Assembly: GCF_003012735.1 (NCBI RefSeq)
Contig: NZ_PXYI01000006.1
Coordinates: forward strand, 62,001-126,000
DNA length: 64,000 nt
Origin: Allosphingosinicella deserti
Lineage (GTDB): Bacteria; Pseudomonadota; Alphaproteobacteria; Sphingomonadales; Sphingomonadaceae
Direction: 5' to 3'
Every line of letters starts with the position of its first letter. Position 1 is the stretch's first letter. Position numbers and translations under genes: made by a program. The notes below the pieces were generated by a model, which searched no databases, was not told where the DNA came from, and saw only the letters and a program-made list of their open reading frames with translations. This document shows positions 45,384-55,002 of the stretch, piece by piece.

Positions 45384-48300
45384 ATGTCCGCTGGCCAACA
45401 ATCTCGTCGTGCATCCAATCTCTTTGCGACCAAGGAAGCCGACACGGCAGCGCTTGTGGCACTCGCAACGCAGATCAACGGCGGCTCCACCGACGACGTG
45501 CTCAGAGGTACGACCGGCGATGACCTCATCGAGGCGCTCGGCGGGCAGGACCGCGCCGACGGCGGCGGCGGCAACGACGTCATCCGCGGCGGCGCCGGGC
45601 ATGACCGGCTCTACGGGGAGGCCGGCGCGGACACGCTGGAGGGCGGAGACGGAATCGATCAGCTTCACGGCGGCGCGGACAACGACCTTCTGATCGGCGG
45701 CGCCGGCAACGACACGCTTTATGGCGGTGACGGCAACGATCGTCTCGAAGGCGGCAGCGGCGCATCGAACTGGCTGGAAGGCGGTCTCGGCGACGACGTC
45801 GTCCTCGGCGGCGATGGCGTCGACATCGTCTGGATCCGGGAGGCTGGCTCCGACACCGTCTCGACCGGCGCCGGCAAGGACCAGGTGAACTACAGCGCCG
45901 ATGTCGCGGGCGGCGACCGCCAGCTGATCGACACCGGCAACGACGAGGATCGCGTTCAGATCGACTCCCGCGGCGCGACGACCTTCCAGATCGCAACCGG
46001 AGCCGGCAACGACCTTGTCCGGATCACCCGCCTGGCTGCGGCGGCCGACATCGGTCTCGGCACCGGCACCGACGTCGTCGAGATCAAGGCCGGCGGCCTG
46101 GCGCCGGGGGCGGTGATCACCTTTACCGATTTCCAGCCGGGTGCCGATGGTGACCGCATCGACTGGATCGACTTCCTCGGCGGCGCGCTCGTCTCGTGGG
46201 ATCGGCTGACGAACCCGTTCGGCGCCGGTTTCCTGCGGCTTCGCCAGGCCGGTGCCGATGCGGTGCTCGACATCGACTATGATGGCGCCGGCGCCGGCAG
46301 TGCCTATCAGCCGCTCTTCATCTTCAAGAATGCCAATGCCGCCGACTTTCGTTCGCCCAATTTCGGTGGGTTCCGGGCCGACGGATCGGAGCATCCGGCT
46401 TTCGCCAAGACCGGCACCGACGCTGCAGAGATTGTTCAGGGCACGGCCGGGCACGATGTGATCGATGGTGCCGGGGGCAACGACACGGTCAACGGCGGCA
46501 CCGGCAACGATCTGCTGCGCGGCGGCGCGGGCATCGACAGGATCGACGGTGAGATCGGCGACGATGTCGTCGAGGGCGGCGACGGCGATGACAGCCTGCG
46601 CGGCGGTCGCGGCAACGATGTCGTCCGCGGCCAGGCCGGCCACGATTTCCTGTATGCGGATTTCGGGGCCGACGAACTCGATGGCGGCGCCGGCAGCGAT
46701 TGGTTTCTCGTCCAGTCGGGAGATACGCTGACGAAGACGGTCCGTGGCGGTGCCGGCGAGGACCGGATCACGATCGAGGGCGCAAATGGCGGCGACTTCG
46801 TCATCGACGGCGGCGGCGAGAATGACTGGATCAGCCTCGCCGGGCTGCGCGGCACGGCCGACGTGACATTGGGCGCCGGGTCGGATGTCCTGGTGCTGGA
46901 TCCGACCGCGCCGGAGCTGATCGCCGGCAAGGGCCACATCGTCGTCCGCGATTTTCAGGTCGGCGCCGGCGGCGACCGCCTCGAATTCGTCAGCTTCCTC
47001 ACCGCCGCAGCCCCGACCTGGGATGGCAGCAATCCGTTCGCGTCGGGGTACGCCCGCCTCGTCCAGAGCGGCGCCGAGACGCTGCTGCAGATCGATGCCG
47101 ACGGCGGAGGCGACAGCTTCCGCACGATCGTCACCTTCCAGGGCCGAAGCGCCTCGTCTTTCTCCAGCACCAACCTCGACGGCTTTTCGCCCAGCGGCGC
47201 CGTGCCGGCGGGGGCGACCCTGACCGGTACCGAGGCGGACGACACGCTACAGGGCGGTCGCGGCAACGACCTGATCTACGGGCTCGCCGGCAACGATATC
47301 CTGAACGGCGACTTTGGCGACGACGAGATCCATGGCGGCAGCGGCTTCAACCGCTTGGGCGGCGGTGCCGGTGCGGATCGACTGCTCGGCGGTGCCGACG
47401 TCGACATCATCGATGGAGGTAGCGGCCACGATTTTCTGGATGGCGGCGCGGGTGACGATACCCTCCGCGACGATGCCGGATCGGACAGAATCGTCGGCGG
47501 CACCGGCAACGACCGGATCGAGGTACGACGCAGCGGCGGCGCCGGCGACACGATCCGGATCGAGGGCGGCGATGGTAATGACACCATCACCTTCAACGTA
47601 GACGGCAGCCCGGACGTAATCCTCGATGCCGACGGCGGCGCCGGCGACGACACGTTCGTCATGAGCGGAATGATCGGCAATGCCGTGCTCACTTTGGGTG
47701 AGGGGCGCGACCACATCGTAGTCGGTGGCTATCGGCCTTATGGCGAACGCCCGGTAACGACGCTCACCGTCAGGGACTTCAAATATGGCGAGGATAGCTT
47801 CGATCTGATCGGCTACGAGCCGAAGATGAAGGGAGACGAACGGTATGGAGAGGTTTGGGCTTGGCTGTACGGACCTGCCCGCATCGTCCAGGCCGGAGAC
47901 GACACCCGGATCGAAGTTCTCCGAGGCCGTGAGGAAGACGCATACGTATGGGATACGGTTCTCGTTCTTGAAGATGTCGATGTTACGCCTTTCGTTAGCA
48001 CGTTTTTTACGGACGCTAGTCCGATTTACGGTTCCGTGTTGAACGAGGTGATCGTCGCTGAGAAAGGCCGGACCGCTATCTTCAACATGTCTCAAGGTGG
48101 AGACGATAGCCTCACCGCCAACGGCTTGCACAGCCGCTTCTATTTCGGTGGAGCATATACCGAAGCTGATACGATCGTGGGCGTTAGCGGATCGAGCGAG
48201 GATCTCTTCATACTTCAGGGAGATTATGGGCAGGATGCGCCTCTGGTGCTTGGATACGAGAATATAAAATACATCGACGATCTGAGGCTGCTCTCGGCGT

Positions 48301-48914
48301 CCAAAACCGATTTCTTCCATCTGGCGCCGGCCGGAACATCGTACCACTATAATCTGAAGTTACTGGATAATCTGGCTGTACAAAGCGACGACAATCCGTA
48401 CTTCTGGGCTTTCGAGGTCGATGCGAGTAGCCTCGGCACGAATGAAAGCGCTGCTGTGGACGCATCCGACGAGGCGAGCATGGACTATGTCATGCGTGGC
48501 GGCGCCGGCGATGATCGCCTCCTCACGGGTGGCGGCGACGATCAACTGATTGGTGGGGCGGGGCACGATCAACTGTTCGGCGGAGCCGGCAGCGACACGT
48601 TCAAATATTTGGACGTTAGCGAGTCGACAACGGCAAAGCGTGACGTAATCGGAGATTTTGCGAAGGGAGACCTGATCGATCTCAGTAAAGTCGATGCCAT
48701 CGACGGCGGAGGAAGTAGCAACGATATTTTCCACTTCATCGGTGCGGCCGCGTTCAGCGGCACGGCAGGCGAGCTTCGGGCGACCTACGGCCCGGGTCCG
48801 GAATATGGCTGGCTGGTCGAAGGCGACACCAATGGCGACGGAGCGGCCGACCTCTCGATCCTCGTTCTGGCGACCCAGGGCTACCAGATGACCACTGCCG
48901 ACTTCTGGTTTTGA
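45384..48914 (+). CDS. Giant RTX calcium-binding protein, copy 2
   Basis: 1176 aa, same architecture as copy 1. From about residue 30 to 870 it is nearly identical to copy 1, with scattered substitutions (e.g. FTDFQ for FADFQ, SWDRLTNP for SWDRQTNP, GLAGND for GLGGND). The segment encoded by about 47997-48649 is strongly diverged from copy 1 (STFFTDASPIYGSVLNEVIV). The last ~85 residues are again almost identical to copy 1. The N-terminus MSAGQQSRRASNLFATKEAD differs from copy 1 but equals copy 3. GGAAAGGAA lies 6 nt before ATG 45384. The 45-bp gap after copy 1 contains no terminator, so co-transcription is likely. Confidence 0.88.
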   Translation: MSAGQQSRRASNLFATKEADTAALVALATQINGGSTDDVLRGTTGDDLIEALGGQDRADGGGGNDVIRGGAGHDRLYGEAGADTLEGGDGIDQLHGGADNDLLIGGAGNDTLYGGDGNDRLEGGSGASNWLEGGLGDDVVLGGDGVDIVWIREAGSDTVSTGAGKDQVNYSADVAGGDRQLIDTGNDEDRVQIDSRGATTFQIATGAGNDLVRITRLAAAADIGLGTGTDVVEIKAGGLAPGAVITFTDFQPGADGDRIDWIDFLGGALVSWDRLTNPFGAGFLRLRQAGADAVLDIDYDGAGAGSAYQPLFIFKNANAADFRSPNFGGFRADGSEHPAFAKTGTDAAEIVQGTAGHDVIDGAGGNDTVNGGTGNDLLRGGAGIDRIDGEIGDDVVEGGDGDDSLRGGRGNDVVRGQAGHDFLYADFGADELDGGAGSDWFLVQSGDTLTKTVRGGAGEDRITIEGANGGDFVIDGGGENDWISLAGLRGTADVTLGAGSDVLVLDPTAPELIAGKGHIVVRDFQVGAGGDRLEFVSFLTAAAPTWDGSNPFASGYARLVQSGAETLLQIDADGGGDSFRTIVTFQGRSASSFSSTNLDGFSPSGAVPAGATLTGTEADDTLQGGRGNDLIYGLAGNDILNGDFGDDEIHGGSGFNRLGGGAGADRLLGGADVDIIDGGSGHDFLDGGAGDDTLRDDAGSDRIVGGTGNDRIEVRRSGGAGDTIRIEGGDGNDTITFNVDGSPDVILDADGGAGDDTFVMSGMIGNAVLTLGEGRDHIVVGGYRPYGERPVTTLTVRDFKYGEDSFDLIGYEPKMKGDERYGEVWAWLYGPARIVQAGDDTRIEVLRGREEDAYVWDTVLVLEDVDVTPFVSTFFTDASPIYGSVLNEVIVAEKGRTAIFNMSQGGDDSLTANGLHSRFYFGGAYTEADTIVGVSGSSEDLFILQGDYGQDAPLVLGYENIKYIDDLRLLSASKTDFFHLAPAGTSYHYNLKLLDNLAVQSDDNPYFWAFEVDASSLGTNESAAVDASDEASMDYVMRGGAGDDRLLTGGGDDQLIGGAGHDQLFGGAGSDTFKYLDVSESTTAKRDVIGDFAKGDLIDLSKVDAIDGGGSSNDIFHFIGAAAFSGTAGELRATYGPGPEYGWLVEGDTNGDGAADLSILVLATQGYQMTTADFWF

Positions 48915-48959
48915 GGACGATCGCTCAACTCTCCCTGTGTGCTTAGGAAAGGAATACAC

Positions 48960-51900
48960 ATGTCCGCTGGCCAACAATCTCGTCGTGCATCCAATCTCTT
49001 TGCGACCAAGGAGGCCGACACGGCAGCGCTTGTGGCACTCGCAACGCAGATCAACGGCGGCTCCACCGACGACGTCCTCAAGGGCACCGCCGGCGATGAC
49101 CTCATCGAGGCGCTCGGCGGGCAGGACCGTGCCGATGGCGGCGGCGGCAACGACGTCGTCCGCGGCGGCGCCGGGCATGACCGGCTCTACGGGGAGGCCG
49201 GCGCGGACACGCTGGAGGGCGGCGAGGGCATCGATCAGCTTCACGGCGGCGCCGACAACGACCTTCTGATCGGCGGCACCGGCAACGACACGCTCTACGG
49301 CGGGGACGGGAACGATCGCCTGGAGGGCGGCAGCGGCGCATCGAACTGGCTGGAAGGCGGTCTCGGCGACGACGTCGTCCTCGGCGGCGATGGCGTCGAC
49401 ATCGTCTGGATCCGGGAGGCTGGCTCCGACACCGTCTCGACCGGTGCCGGCAAGGACCAGGTGAACTATAGCGCCGATGTCGCGGGCGGCGACCGCCAGG
49501 TGATCGACACCGGCAACGACGAGGATCGCGTTCAGATCGAGTCCCGCGGCACGACGACCTTTCAGATCGCGACAGGGGCCGGCAACGACCTTGTCCGGAT
49601 CACCCGCCTGGCTGCGGCGGCCGACATCGGTCTCGGGACCGGCACTGACGTCGTCGAGATCAAGGCCGGCGGCCTGGCGCCAGGGGCGGTGATCACCTTT
49701 GCCGATTTCCAGCCGGGTGCCGATGGTGACCGCATCGACTGGATCGACTTTCTCGGCGGCGCGCTCGCCTCGTGGGATCGGCAGACGAACCCGTTCGGCG
49801 CCGGTTTCCTGCGGCTTCGCCAGGCCGGTGCCGATGCGGTGCTCGACATCGACTATGATGGCGCCGGCGCCGCCAGTTCCTATCAGCCGCTCTTTATCTT
49901 CAAGAATGCCAATGCCGCGGACTTTCGTTCGCCCAATTTCGGTGGGTTCCGGGCCGACGGATCGGAGCATCCGGCTTTCGCCAAGACCGGCACCGACGCT
50001 GCAGAGATTGTTCAGGGCACGGCCGGGCACGATGTGATCGATGGTGCCGGGGGCAACGACACGGTCAACGGCGGCACCGGCAACGATCTGCTGCGCGGCG
50101 GCGCGGGCATCGACAGGATCGACGGTGAGATCGGCGACGATGTCGTCGAGGGCGGCGACGGCGATGACAGCCTGCGCGGCGGTCGCGGCAACGATGTCGT
50201 CCGCGGCCAGGCCGGCCACGATTTCCTGTATGCGGATTTCGGGGCCGACGAACTCGATGGCGGCGCCGGCAGCGATTGGTTTCTCGTCCAGTCGGGAGAT
50301 ACGCTGACCAAGACGGTCCGTGGCGGTGCCGGCGAGGACCGGATCACGATCGAGGGCGCAAATGGCGGCGACTTCGTCATCGACGGCGGCGGCGAGAATG
50401 ACTGGATCAGCCTCGCCGGGCTGCGCGGCACGGCCGACGTGACATTGGGCGCCGGGTCGGATGTCCTGGTGCTGGATCCGACCGCGCCGGAGCTGATCGC
50501 CGGCAAGGGCCACATCGTCGTCCGCGATTTTCAGGTCGGCGCCGGCGGCGACCGCCTCGAATTCGTCAGCTTCCTCACCGCCGCAGCCCCGACCTGGGAT
50601 GGCAGCAATCCGTTCGCGTCGGGGTACGCCCGCCTCGTCCAGAGCGGCGCCGAGACGCTGCTGCAGATCGATGCCGACGGCGGAGGCGACAGCTTCCGCA
50701 CGATCGTCACCTTCCAGGGCCGAAGCGCCTCGTCTTTCTCCAGCACCAACCTCGACGGCTTTTCGCCCAGCGGCGCCGTGCCGGCGGGGGCGACCCTGAC
50801 CGGTACCGAGGCGGACGACACGCTACAAGGCGGCCGCGGCAACGACCTGATCTACGGGCTCGGCGGCAACGATATCCTGAACGGCGACTTTGGCGACGAC
50901 GAGATCCATGGCGGCAGCGGATTCAACCGCTTAAGCGGCGGTGCCGGTGCGGACCGACTGCTCGGCGGTGCCGACGTCGACATCATCGATGGAGGTAGCG
51001 GCCACGATTTTCTGGATGGCGGCGCGGGTGACGATACCCTCCGCGACGATGCGGGATCGGACAGAATCGTCGGCGGCACCGGCAACGACCGGATCGAGGT
51101 ACGACGCAGCGGCGGCGCCGGCGACACGATCCGGATCGAGGGCGGCGATGGCAATGACACCATCACCTTCCATATCGATGGGAGCGAAGGCACCGTCCTG
51201 ACTGCCGACGGCGGCGCAGGCGCCGACATTTTCCGCACGAATGCAATAACCGGCGATGCCGTGCTGACACTCGGTTCGGGCCGCGACCGAATCATCGTGG
51301 GGGGCTACGTGCCTTATGGTGAGCGTGCCCCTGTCACGCTCACCGTGAAGGACTTCAACCGTGCAGAGGGAGACTCGTTCGACCTCACGCATTACGATCC
51401 AGTTTTCAACGATCCTCGGTTCGGTGACCTTTGGGCATTCATTGGGGGGCGCGCCCGTCTTGTGCAGACCGGCGAAGATACCCGCATTGAGTTTCTTCGT
51501 AGCCCGGACGCAGACGTGCTCGTCTGGGATCCGATCCTTATCCTCGAGAATGTCGATGCTTTGGATCTGGTCTACACCTATATGTACGATGCCAGCCCGG
51601 TCTGGGGCTCAGCGCTGAACGACACGATCGTCGCGGAGAGCGGACCGACCAACATATTCATCATGTCCTTAGGTGGCGATGACAATGTCAGCGGCCTTGG
51701 CTTTTACAACAGATTCTATTTCGGAGCCGCCTACACCGATGCCGATACCATCGTCGGAGGCTCGGAATATGGTGGCGACAGGTTGAGCCTGCAGGGCAAT
51801 TACGGGAGCGATGCTCCATTGGTTCTCGGAGGCGCGAACATTCAGTCTATCGAAGAACTGCAGCTGCTCTCGGGAAGCAGCAGGGTCTATTACGACCGAC

Positions 51901-52487
51901 CGCCGGCCGGGACGGTGTACACATACAATCTCAAGCTGCTGGACAGCATGGCTGGCCCACCTGACCTGTACGATCAGGATGAGAACTTTATCGTCGACGC
52001 AAGCACGCTCGCTGCCGGTGAAGCTGCGATCGTCGATGCTTCCGCGGAGACCAGCGCCCGCTACGTGATGCGCGGCGGTGCTGGCGACGATCGCCTGATC
52101 GGCGGCCTCGGCAGCGATGAAATCCGCGGTGGCGGCGGTGCCGACCAGTTGTTCGGGGGCAGTAACTTCGACACGTACGTCTACACCGCAACCAGCGACT
52201 CGACGGCAGCCGCGCGCGATCTCATCGGGGGATTCGCCGGGGACCTGATCGATCTTAGCGAAATCGACGCTGACGGCAATGCCGCAAACAGCAACAGCGC
52301 GTTTCGCTTCATCGGTGCTGCCGCGTTCAGCGGCAGCGCCGGTGAACTGCGGGTCACGGCGGCTGACGGCACGCCCAACGGTTGGCTGGTAGAGGGCGAT
52401 ACCAACGGAGACGGTGCGGGCGACCTGTCGATCTTGGTGGTGACGTCACCGGAATATCAGATCAGCGCCGCCGACTTCTGGTTTTGA
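48960..52487 (+). CDS. Giant RTX calcium-binding protein, copy 3
   Basis: 1175 aa. The start and first third match copy 2 closely, with a distinct stretch near residues 50-90 (GNDVVRGGAGHD, EGGEGIDQLHGG, GGTGNDTLYGGD). The middle matches copies 1 and 2. From about 51171 it diverges from both (FHIDGSEGTVLTADGGAGAD), and the difference runs to the end, including its own tail (GELRVTAADGTPNGWLVEGD, then SPEYQISAADFWF). The third beta-module is also changed (LTHYDPVFNDPRFGDLWAFI). The ending DFWF and the GDTNGDGAGDLSI calcium-loop-like motif are kept, as expected for a secretion signal under selection. Confidence 0.88.
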   Translation: MSAGQQSRRASNLFATKEADTAALVALATQINGGSTDDVLKGTAGDDLIEALGGQDRADGGGGNDVVRGGAGHDRLYGEAGADTLEGGEGIDQLHGGADNDLLIGGTGNDTLYGGDGNDRLEGGSGASNWLEGGLGDDVVLGGDGVDIVWIREAGSDTVSTGAGKDQVNYSADVAGGDRQVIDTGNDEDRVQIESRGTTTFQIATGAGNDLVRITRLAAAADIGLGTGTDVVEIKAGGLAPGAVITFADFQPGADGDRIDWIDFLGGALASWDRQTNPFGAGFLRLRQAGADAVLDIDYDGAGAASSYQPLFIFKNANAADFRSPNFGGFRADGSEHPAFAKTGTDAAEIVQGTAGHDVIDGAGGNDTVNGGTGNDLLRGGAGIDRIDGEIGDDVVEGGDGDDSLRGGRGNDVVRGQAGHDFLYADFGADELDGGAGSDWFLVQSGDTLTKTVRGGAGEDRITIEGANGGDFVIDGGGENDWISLAGLRGTADVTLGAGSDVLVLDPTAPELIAGKGHIVVRDFQVGAGGDRLEFVSFLTAAAPTWDGSNPFASGYARLVQSGAETLLQIDADGGGDSFRTIVTFQGRSASSFSSTNLDGFSPSGAVPAGATLTGTEADDTLQGGRGNDLIYGLGGNDILNGDFGDDEIHGGSGFNRLSGGAGADRLLGGADVDIIDGGSGHDFLDGGAGDDTLRDDAGSDRIVGGTGNDRIEVRRSGGAGDTIRIEGGDGNDTITFHIDGSEGTVLTADGGAGADIFRTNAITGDAVLTLGSGRDRIIVGGYVPYGERAPVTLTVKDFNRAEGDSFDLTHYDPVFNDPRFGDLWAFIGGRARLVQTGEDTRIEFLRSPDADVLVWDPILILENVDALDLVYTYMYDASPVWGSALNDTIVAESGPTNIFIMSLGGDDNVSGLGFYNRFYFGAAYTDADTIVGGSEYGGDRLSLQGNYGSDAPLVLGGANIQSIEELQLLSGSSRVYYDRPPAGTVYTYNLKLLDSMAGPPDLYDQDENFIVDASTLAAGEAAIVDASAETSARYVMRGGAGDDRLIGGLGSDEIRGGGGADQLFGGSNFDTYVYTATSDSTAAARDLIGGFAGDLIDLSEIDADGNAANSNSAFRFIGAAAFSGSAGELRVTAADGTPNGWLVEGDTNGDGAGDLSILVVTSPEYQISAADFWF

Positions 52488-52731
52488 GTGGAACCGGCGT
52501 GTTGCTGTTGCAGTCGCCGCTGCCCGAAGGGGAGCCGTCTCCGTCGATCGGCGGCGATTGCGAACGCAACGTCGCGTGGAATGCGGTGCCGTAGGCGACC
52601 GATGGCGAGGCAGCGTTTTGCCACTCGCATACGCCGGGGCCTCGCGGTCGCGACGCCAGATCATCAGCTCAACGCTGCGGATTTCGGCTTCCGATCGGAC
52701 AGCGCTCGGCCGCGAAGGCGATCGTCTTCGG
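52488..52731. other. Spacer after the RTX array
   Basis: About 240 bp between the third RTX gene and the terminator of the convergent beta-helix gene. No gene, no clear terminator for the RTX transcript and no repeat of the RTX intergenic sequence is seen. Confidence 0.5.
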
Positions 52732-52733
52732 GC

Positions 52734-52771
52734 AAAAAGAAGGGGGCGGGCCGCATCGCGGCCCGCCCCCT
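52734..52771 (-). terminator. Rho-independent terminator of the beta-helix protein gene
   Basis: A perfect 14-bp stem (AGGGGGCGGGCCGC / GCGGCCCGCCCCCT) with a 3-nt loop. On the minus strand it is followed by TCTTTTTG, a good U tract; on the plus strand the following sequence is only CTTG. It lies 90 bp past the stop of the minus-strand gene at 52861. Confidence 0.85.
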
Positions 52772-52860
52772 CTTGCACCGCCTGAGACTCCTCAGGGAGA
52801 AATTTCGTGTTCTGCCCAATGGCCGAGGCGCATCTTGGCCTTCCTCGGCCCCTTCGATCG

Positions 52861-53835
52861 TCAGCGCGGCGGAAGGGCGGCGCCGAAGACGCCGTCCGAA
52901 GCATTTCCGCTGAGGGCATTGTCGGTGTAGGTGTTCACGACCGCGCTTGCCGAGGTGACGACGCCGATCGCGTTTCCGGTGATCGTCGAATCGGTGACCG
53001 CGACGACCGCTCGACTCCCCGATGCGGCAATTCCGTTGCCGCTATTGTTGGAGACGTTCACCCGAGTAAGGGTTCCACGCACATCGGCTGCCGTGGGAGG
53101 GCCATTGAACTGCACGCCGTTCGCATTCTGTTGCAGGTCGGTGTCTTCCAAGGTGAACCGAACGCCGGTCGAACCACTCCCGGACGTGTCTGCGCGGAAG
53201 CCGGCGCCGCTGTTATTGTGGATCCGCAGATGCCGTGCCGAAACCCGCGCAGAGCCGAGCCCGGTCGGCTGCACGAGGACGCCGTTATTGCCGTTGGTGA
53301 TCGTCACGTTCTCGAGGTGCAGAACCGCTGCAGCCTGGGGCTGAAACGAAATCCCGTTGCCGCTCTTCTGATTCTGAATCATCACGTTCTCGACGACGAG
53401 CGATCGGCCCGAGATGAAGCGGATGCCGTTAAGGCCCGGTGTGGTGCCGGCGCCGTTGATCGACACACCACGAAGGATGACATCGACGGTCCCGGGCGTC
53501 GCCGTCGCCGAATCGTTGATGACGAAGCCGTTGATTCCTCCTGAATTGAGCACGCTGCCATAGGTGCCGGAGCAATCGATGGTGATAGATTTGGTGATGG
53601 TCAGCGTTCCAAACCCGCCCGGGCTGAGGCAGTCTATCTCTCCGCCGGCGGCCGTCTTCGAAATCGCGCCTGCGAAAGTCTTGCACGGTGCGGTTCGGCT
53701 GCACGGATTGACGTCGTCGCCGTCGATTCCCCCAGAAACCCAGGTTCGGGTCGCCTGGGCGGAAACCGGCGCCGCGAAGCCGAACGCGGCCACACCAGTT
53801 GCAGCAAGCAATGCAATTCGATTTCCCATTTTCAT
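52861..53835 (-). CDS. Secreted right-handed beta-helix protein
   Basis: A 324-aa protein with signal peptide (MKMGNRIALLAATGVAAFGF, cleaved near VSAQ). The mature part is a run of parallel beta-helix rungs of the pectate-lyase/NosD-type (GGFGTLTITKSITIDCSGTY, INGFVINDSATATPGTVDVI, VENVMIQNQKSGNGI, LHLENVTITNGNNGV, NGIAASGSRAVVAVTDSTIT). A CSRTAPCKTFAGAI start motif with two Cys is typical of such proteins. No catalytic residues can be assigned; it could bind or cleave polysaccharide, or be structural. It is convergent with the RTX array and has its own terminator. Confidence 0.8.
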   Translation of the reverse strand: MKMGNRIALLAATGVAAFGFAAPVSAQATRTWVSGGIDGDDVNPCSRTAPCKTFAGAISKTAAGGEIDCLSPGGFGTLTITKSITIDCSGTYGSVLNSGGINGFVINDSATATPGTVDVILRGVSINGAGTTPGLNGIRFISGRSLVVENVMIQNQKSGNGISFQPQAAAVLHLENVTITNGNNGVLVQPTGLGSARVSARHLRIHNNSGAGFRADTSGSGSTGVRFTLEDTDLQQNANGVQFNGPPTAADVRGTLTRVNVSNNSGNGIAASGSRAVVAVTDSTITGNAIGVVTSASAVVNTYTDNALSGNASDGVFGAALPPR

Positions 53836-54013
53836 GCGATCATCCCCTTTTGTCCCCCTCTTAGGGAGAAAAGGACAATACTTCGATTCGGAGTAAAAGA
53901 ATAGAGGAAGTGTATCCGCTGCCTTTGAGGCGCGCTAACTGTTAGCAGGGCACCCCTGCAGCGCTTTTTCACGAATTCTGGTCAGGCGCTCGCTGACCCG
54001 CTAAGACAGGTCG

Positions 54014-54874
54014 ATGTCCGTCACCCACTCCCTCGACACCTCGACGAGCCGCGCCAATCCGGTGCCCAGCCCGATGAAGCGCCTCACCGTTCCCAAGCTC
54101 CAGGCGATGAAGGGCGGCGACCCGATCGTCATGCTCACCGCCTACACGGCACGGATGGCGCAGCTGCTCGATCCGCACAGCGACATCCTGCTCGTCGGCG
54201 ACAGCCTCGGCCAGGTGATCTATGGCCTTCCGTCGACCGTACCGGTGACGATGGAAATGATGTGCGCGCACGGTGCGGCCGTGGTCCGCGGGTCGTGGCA
54301 CGCGGTGGTTGCGGTCGACATGCCGTTCGGCTCCTATGAAGCCGGCCCGGAGCGCGCCTTCGACAGCGCCGCGCGGATCCTCAAGGAGACCGGCGCCGCC
54401 GCGGTGAAGCTCGAAGGCGGCGAAGCGATGGCGGAGACCGTCGCATTCCTGGTCGGCCGCGGCATCCCGGTGGTCGGCCATGTCGGCTTGACGCCGCAGG
54501 CGGTGAACGCGCTCGGCGGCTATGGTGCGCGCGGCCGCAGCGACGCGGAGGCGGCGAAGATCCTGGCCGATGCGCGCGCCATTGCCGACGCCGGCGCCTT
54601 TCTGCTCGTCGTCGAAGGGGTGATGGAATCGCTGGGCGCCGACATCACCCGCGCGGTGTCCTGCCCCACGATCGGCATCGGCGCATCGGCCGCGTGCGAC
54701 GGACAGGTGCTGGTCACGGAGGACATGCTGGGCATGTTCGAGCGAACCCCGCGCTTCGTCAAACGCTACGAGGATCTCGCCGCGCGCATCGAGGGCGCCG
54801 CCGCCGGCTTCGCCGCGGAGGTGCGCGGTCGCGCCTTTCCCACCGAAGAGCAGCTGTACCGGCCCAAAACCTGA
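54014..54874 (+). CDS. panB: 3-methyl-2-oxobutanoate hydroxymethyltransferase
   Basis: First committed step of pantothenate/CoA synthesis: adds a hydroxymethyl group from methylene-THF to alpha-ketoisovalerate (286 aa). Signatures: [40 protein letters not shown] (metal-binding Asp), [15 protein letters not shown] and GHVGLTPQ. The N-terminus has about 20 extra residues before the core; [13 protein letters not shown] is a possible alternative start at 54074. Confidence 0.94.
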   Translation: MSVTHSLDTSTSRANPVPSPMKRLTVPKLQAMKGGDPIVMLTAYTARMAQLLDPHSDILLVGDSLGQVIYGLPSTVPVTMEMMCAHGAAVVRGSWHAVVAVDMPFGSYEAGPERAFDSAARILKETGAAAVKLEGGEAMAETVAFLVGRGIPVVGHVGLTPQAVNALGGYGARGRSDAEAAKILADARAIADAGAFLLVVEGVMESLGADITRAVSCPTIGIGASAACDGQVLVTEDMLGMFERTPRFVKRYEDLAARIEGAAAGFAAEVRGRAFPTEEQLYRPKT

Positions 54875-55002
54875 GAGGGCTTGCCGTTTCCGCCCCTCGC
54901 CCGGTAGAGGTGCGCCGGGGCAAAGTGCCGGCAGACATGTTCGTTCATCCTGAGTTTCGCTTCGCTGGACGATGAGGGCGCCGGCCCATTCGGAGAATTT
55001 AG

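Larger units (their letters stand above)
41889..52487 (+). repeat. Tandem triplication of about 3.58 kb units
   Basis: Starts are 3582 and 3576 bp apart (41802, 45384, 48960). Near-identical cores are 41889-44416, 45471-47996 and 49047-51170. The 3' tails of copies 1 and 2 (about 45072-45338 and 48649-48914), the following 45-bp spacers (45339-45383 and 48915-48959) and the heads of copies 2 and 3 also match almost perfectly. So the duplicated unit runs across gene boundaries, as expected for unequal crossing-over. Confidence 0.92.

Noticed and set aside
41763-50513. Long open frames on the minus strand through the RTX genes (531, 738 and 717 codons)
   Set aside because: They arise because RTX Gly-Asp codons read as Val/Ala/Ile in reverse. 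They mirror each copy and show no independent conservation.
54942-54976. Second REP-like element before the YfgM-like gene
   Set aside because: Only a partial CATCCTGAG-type word with a poor second arm; not enough for a call.
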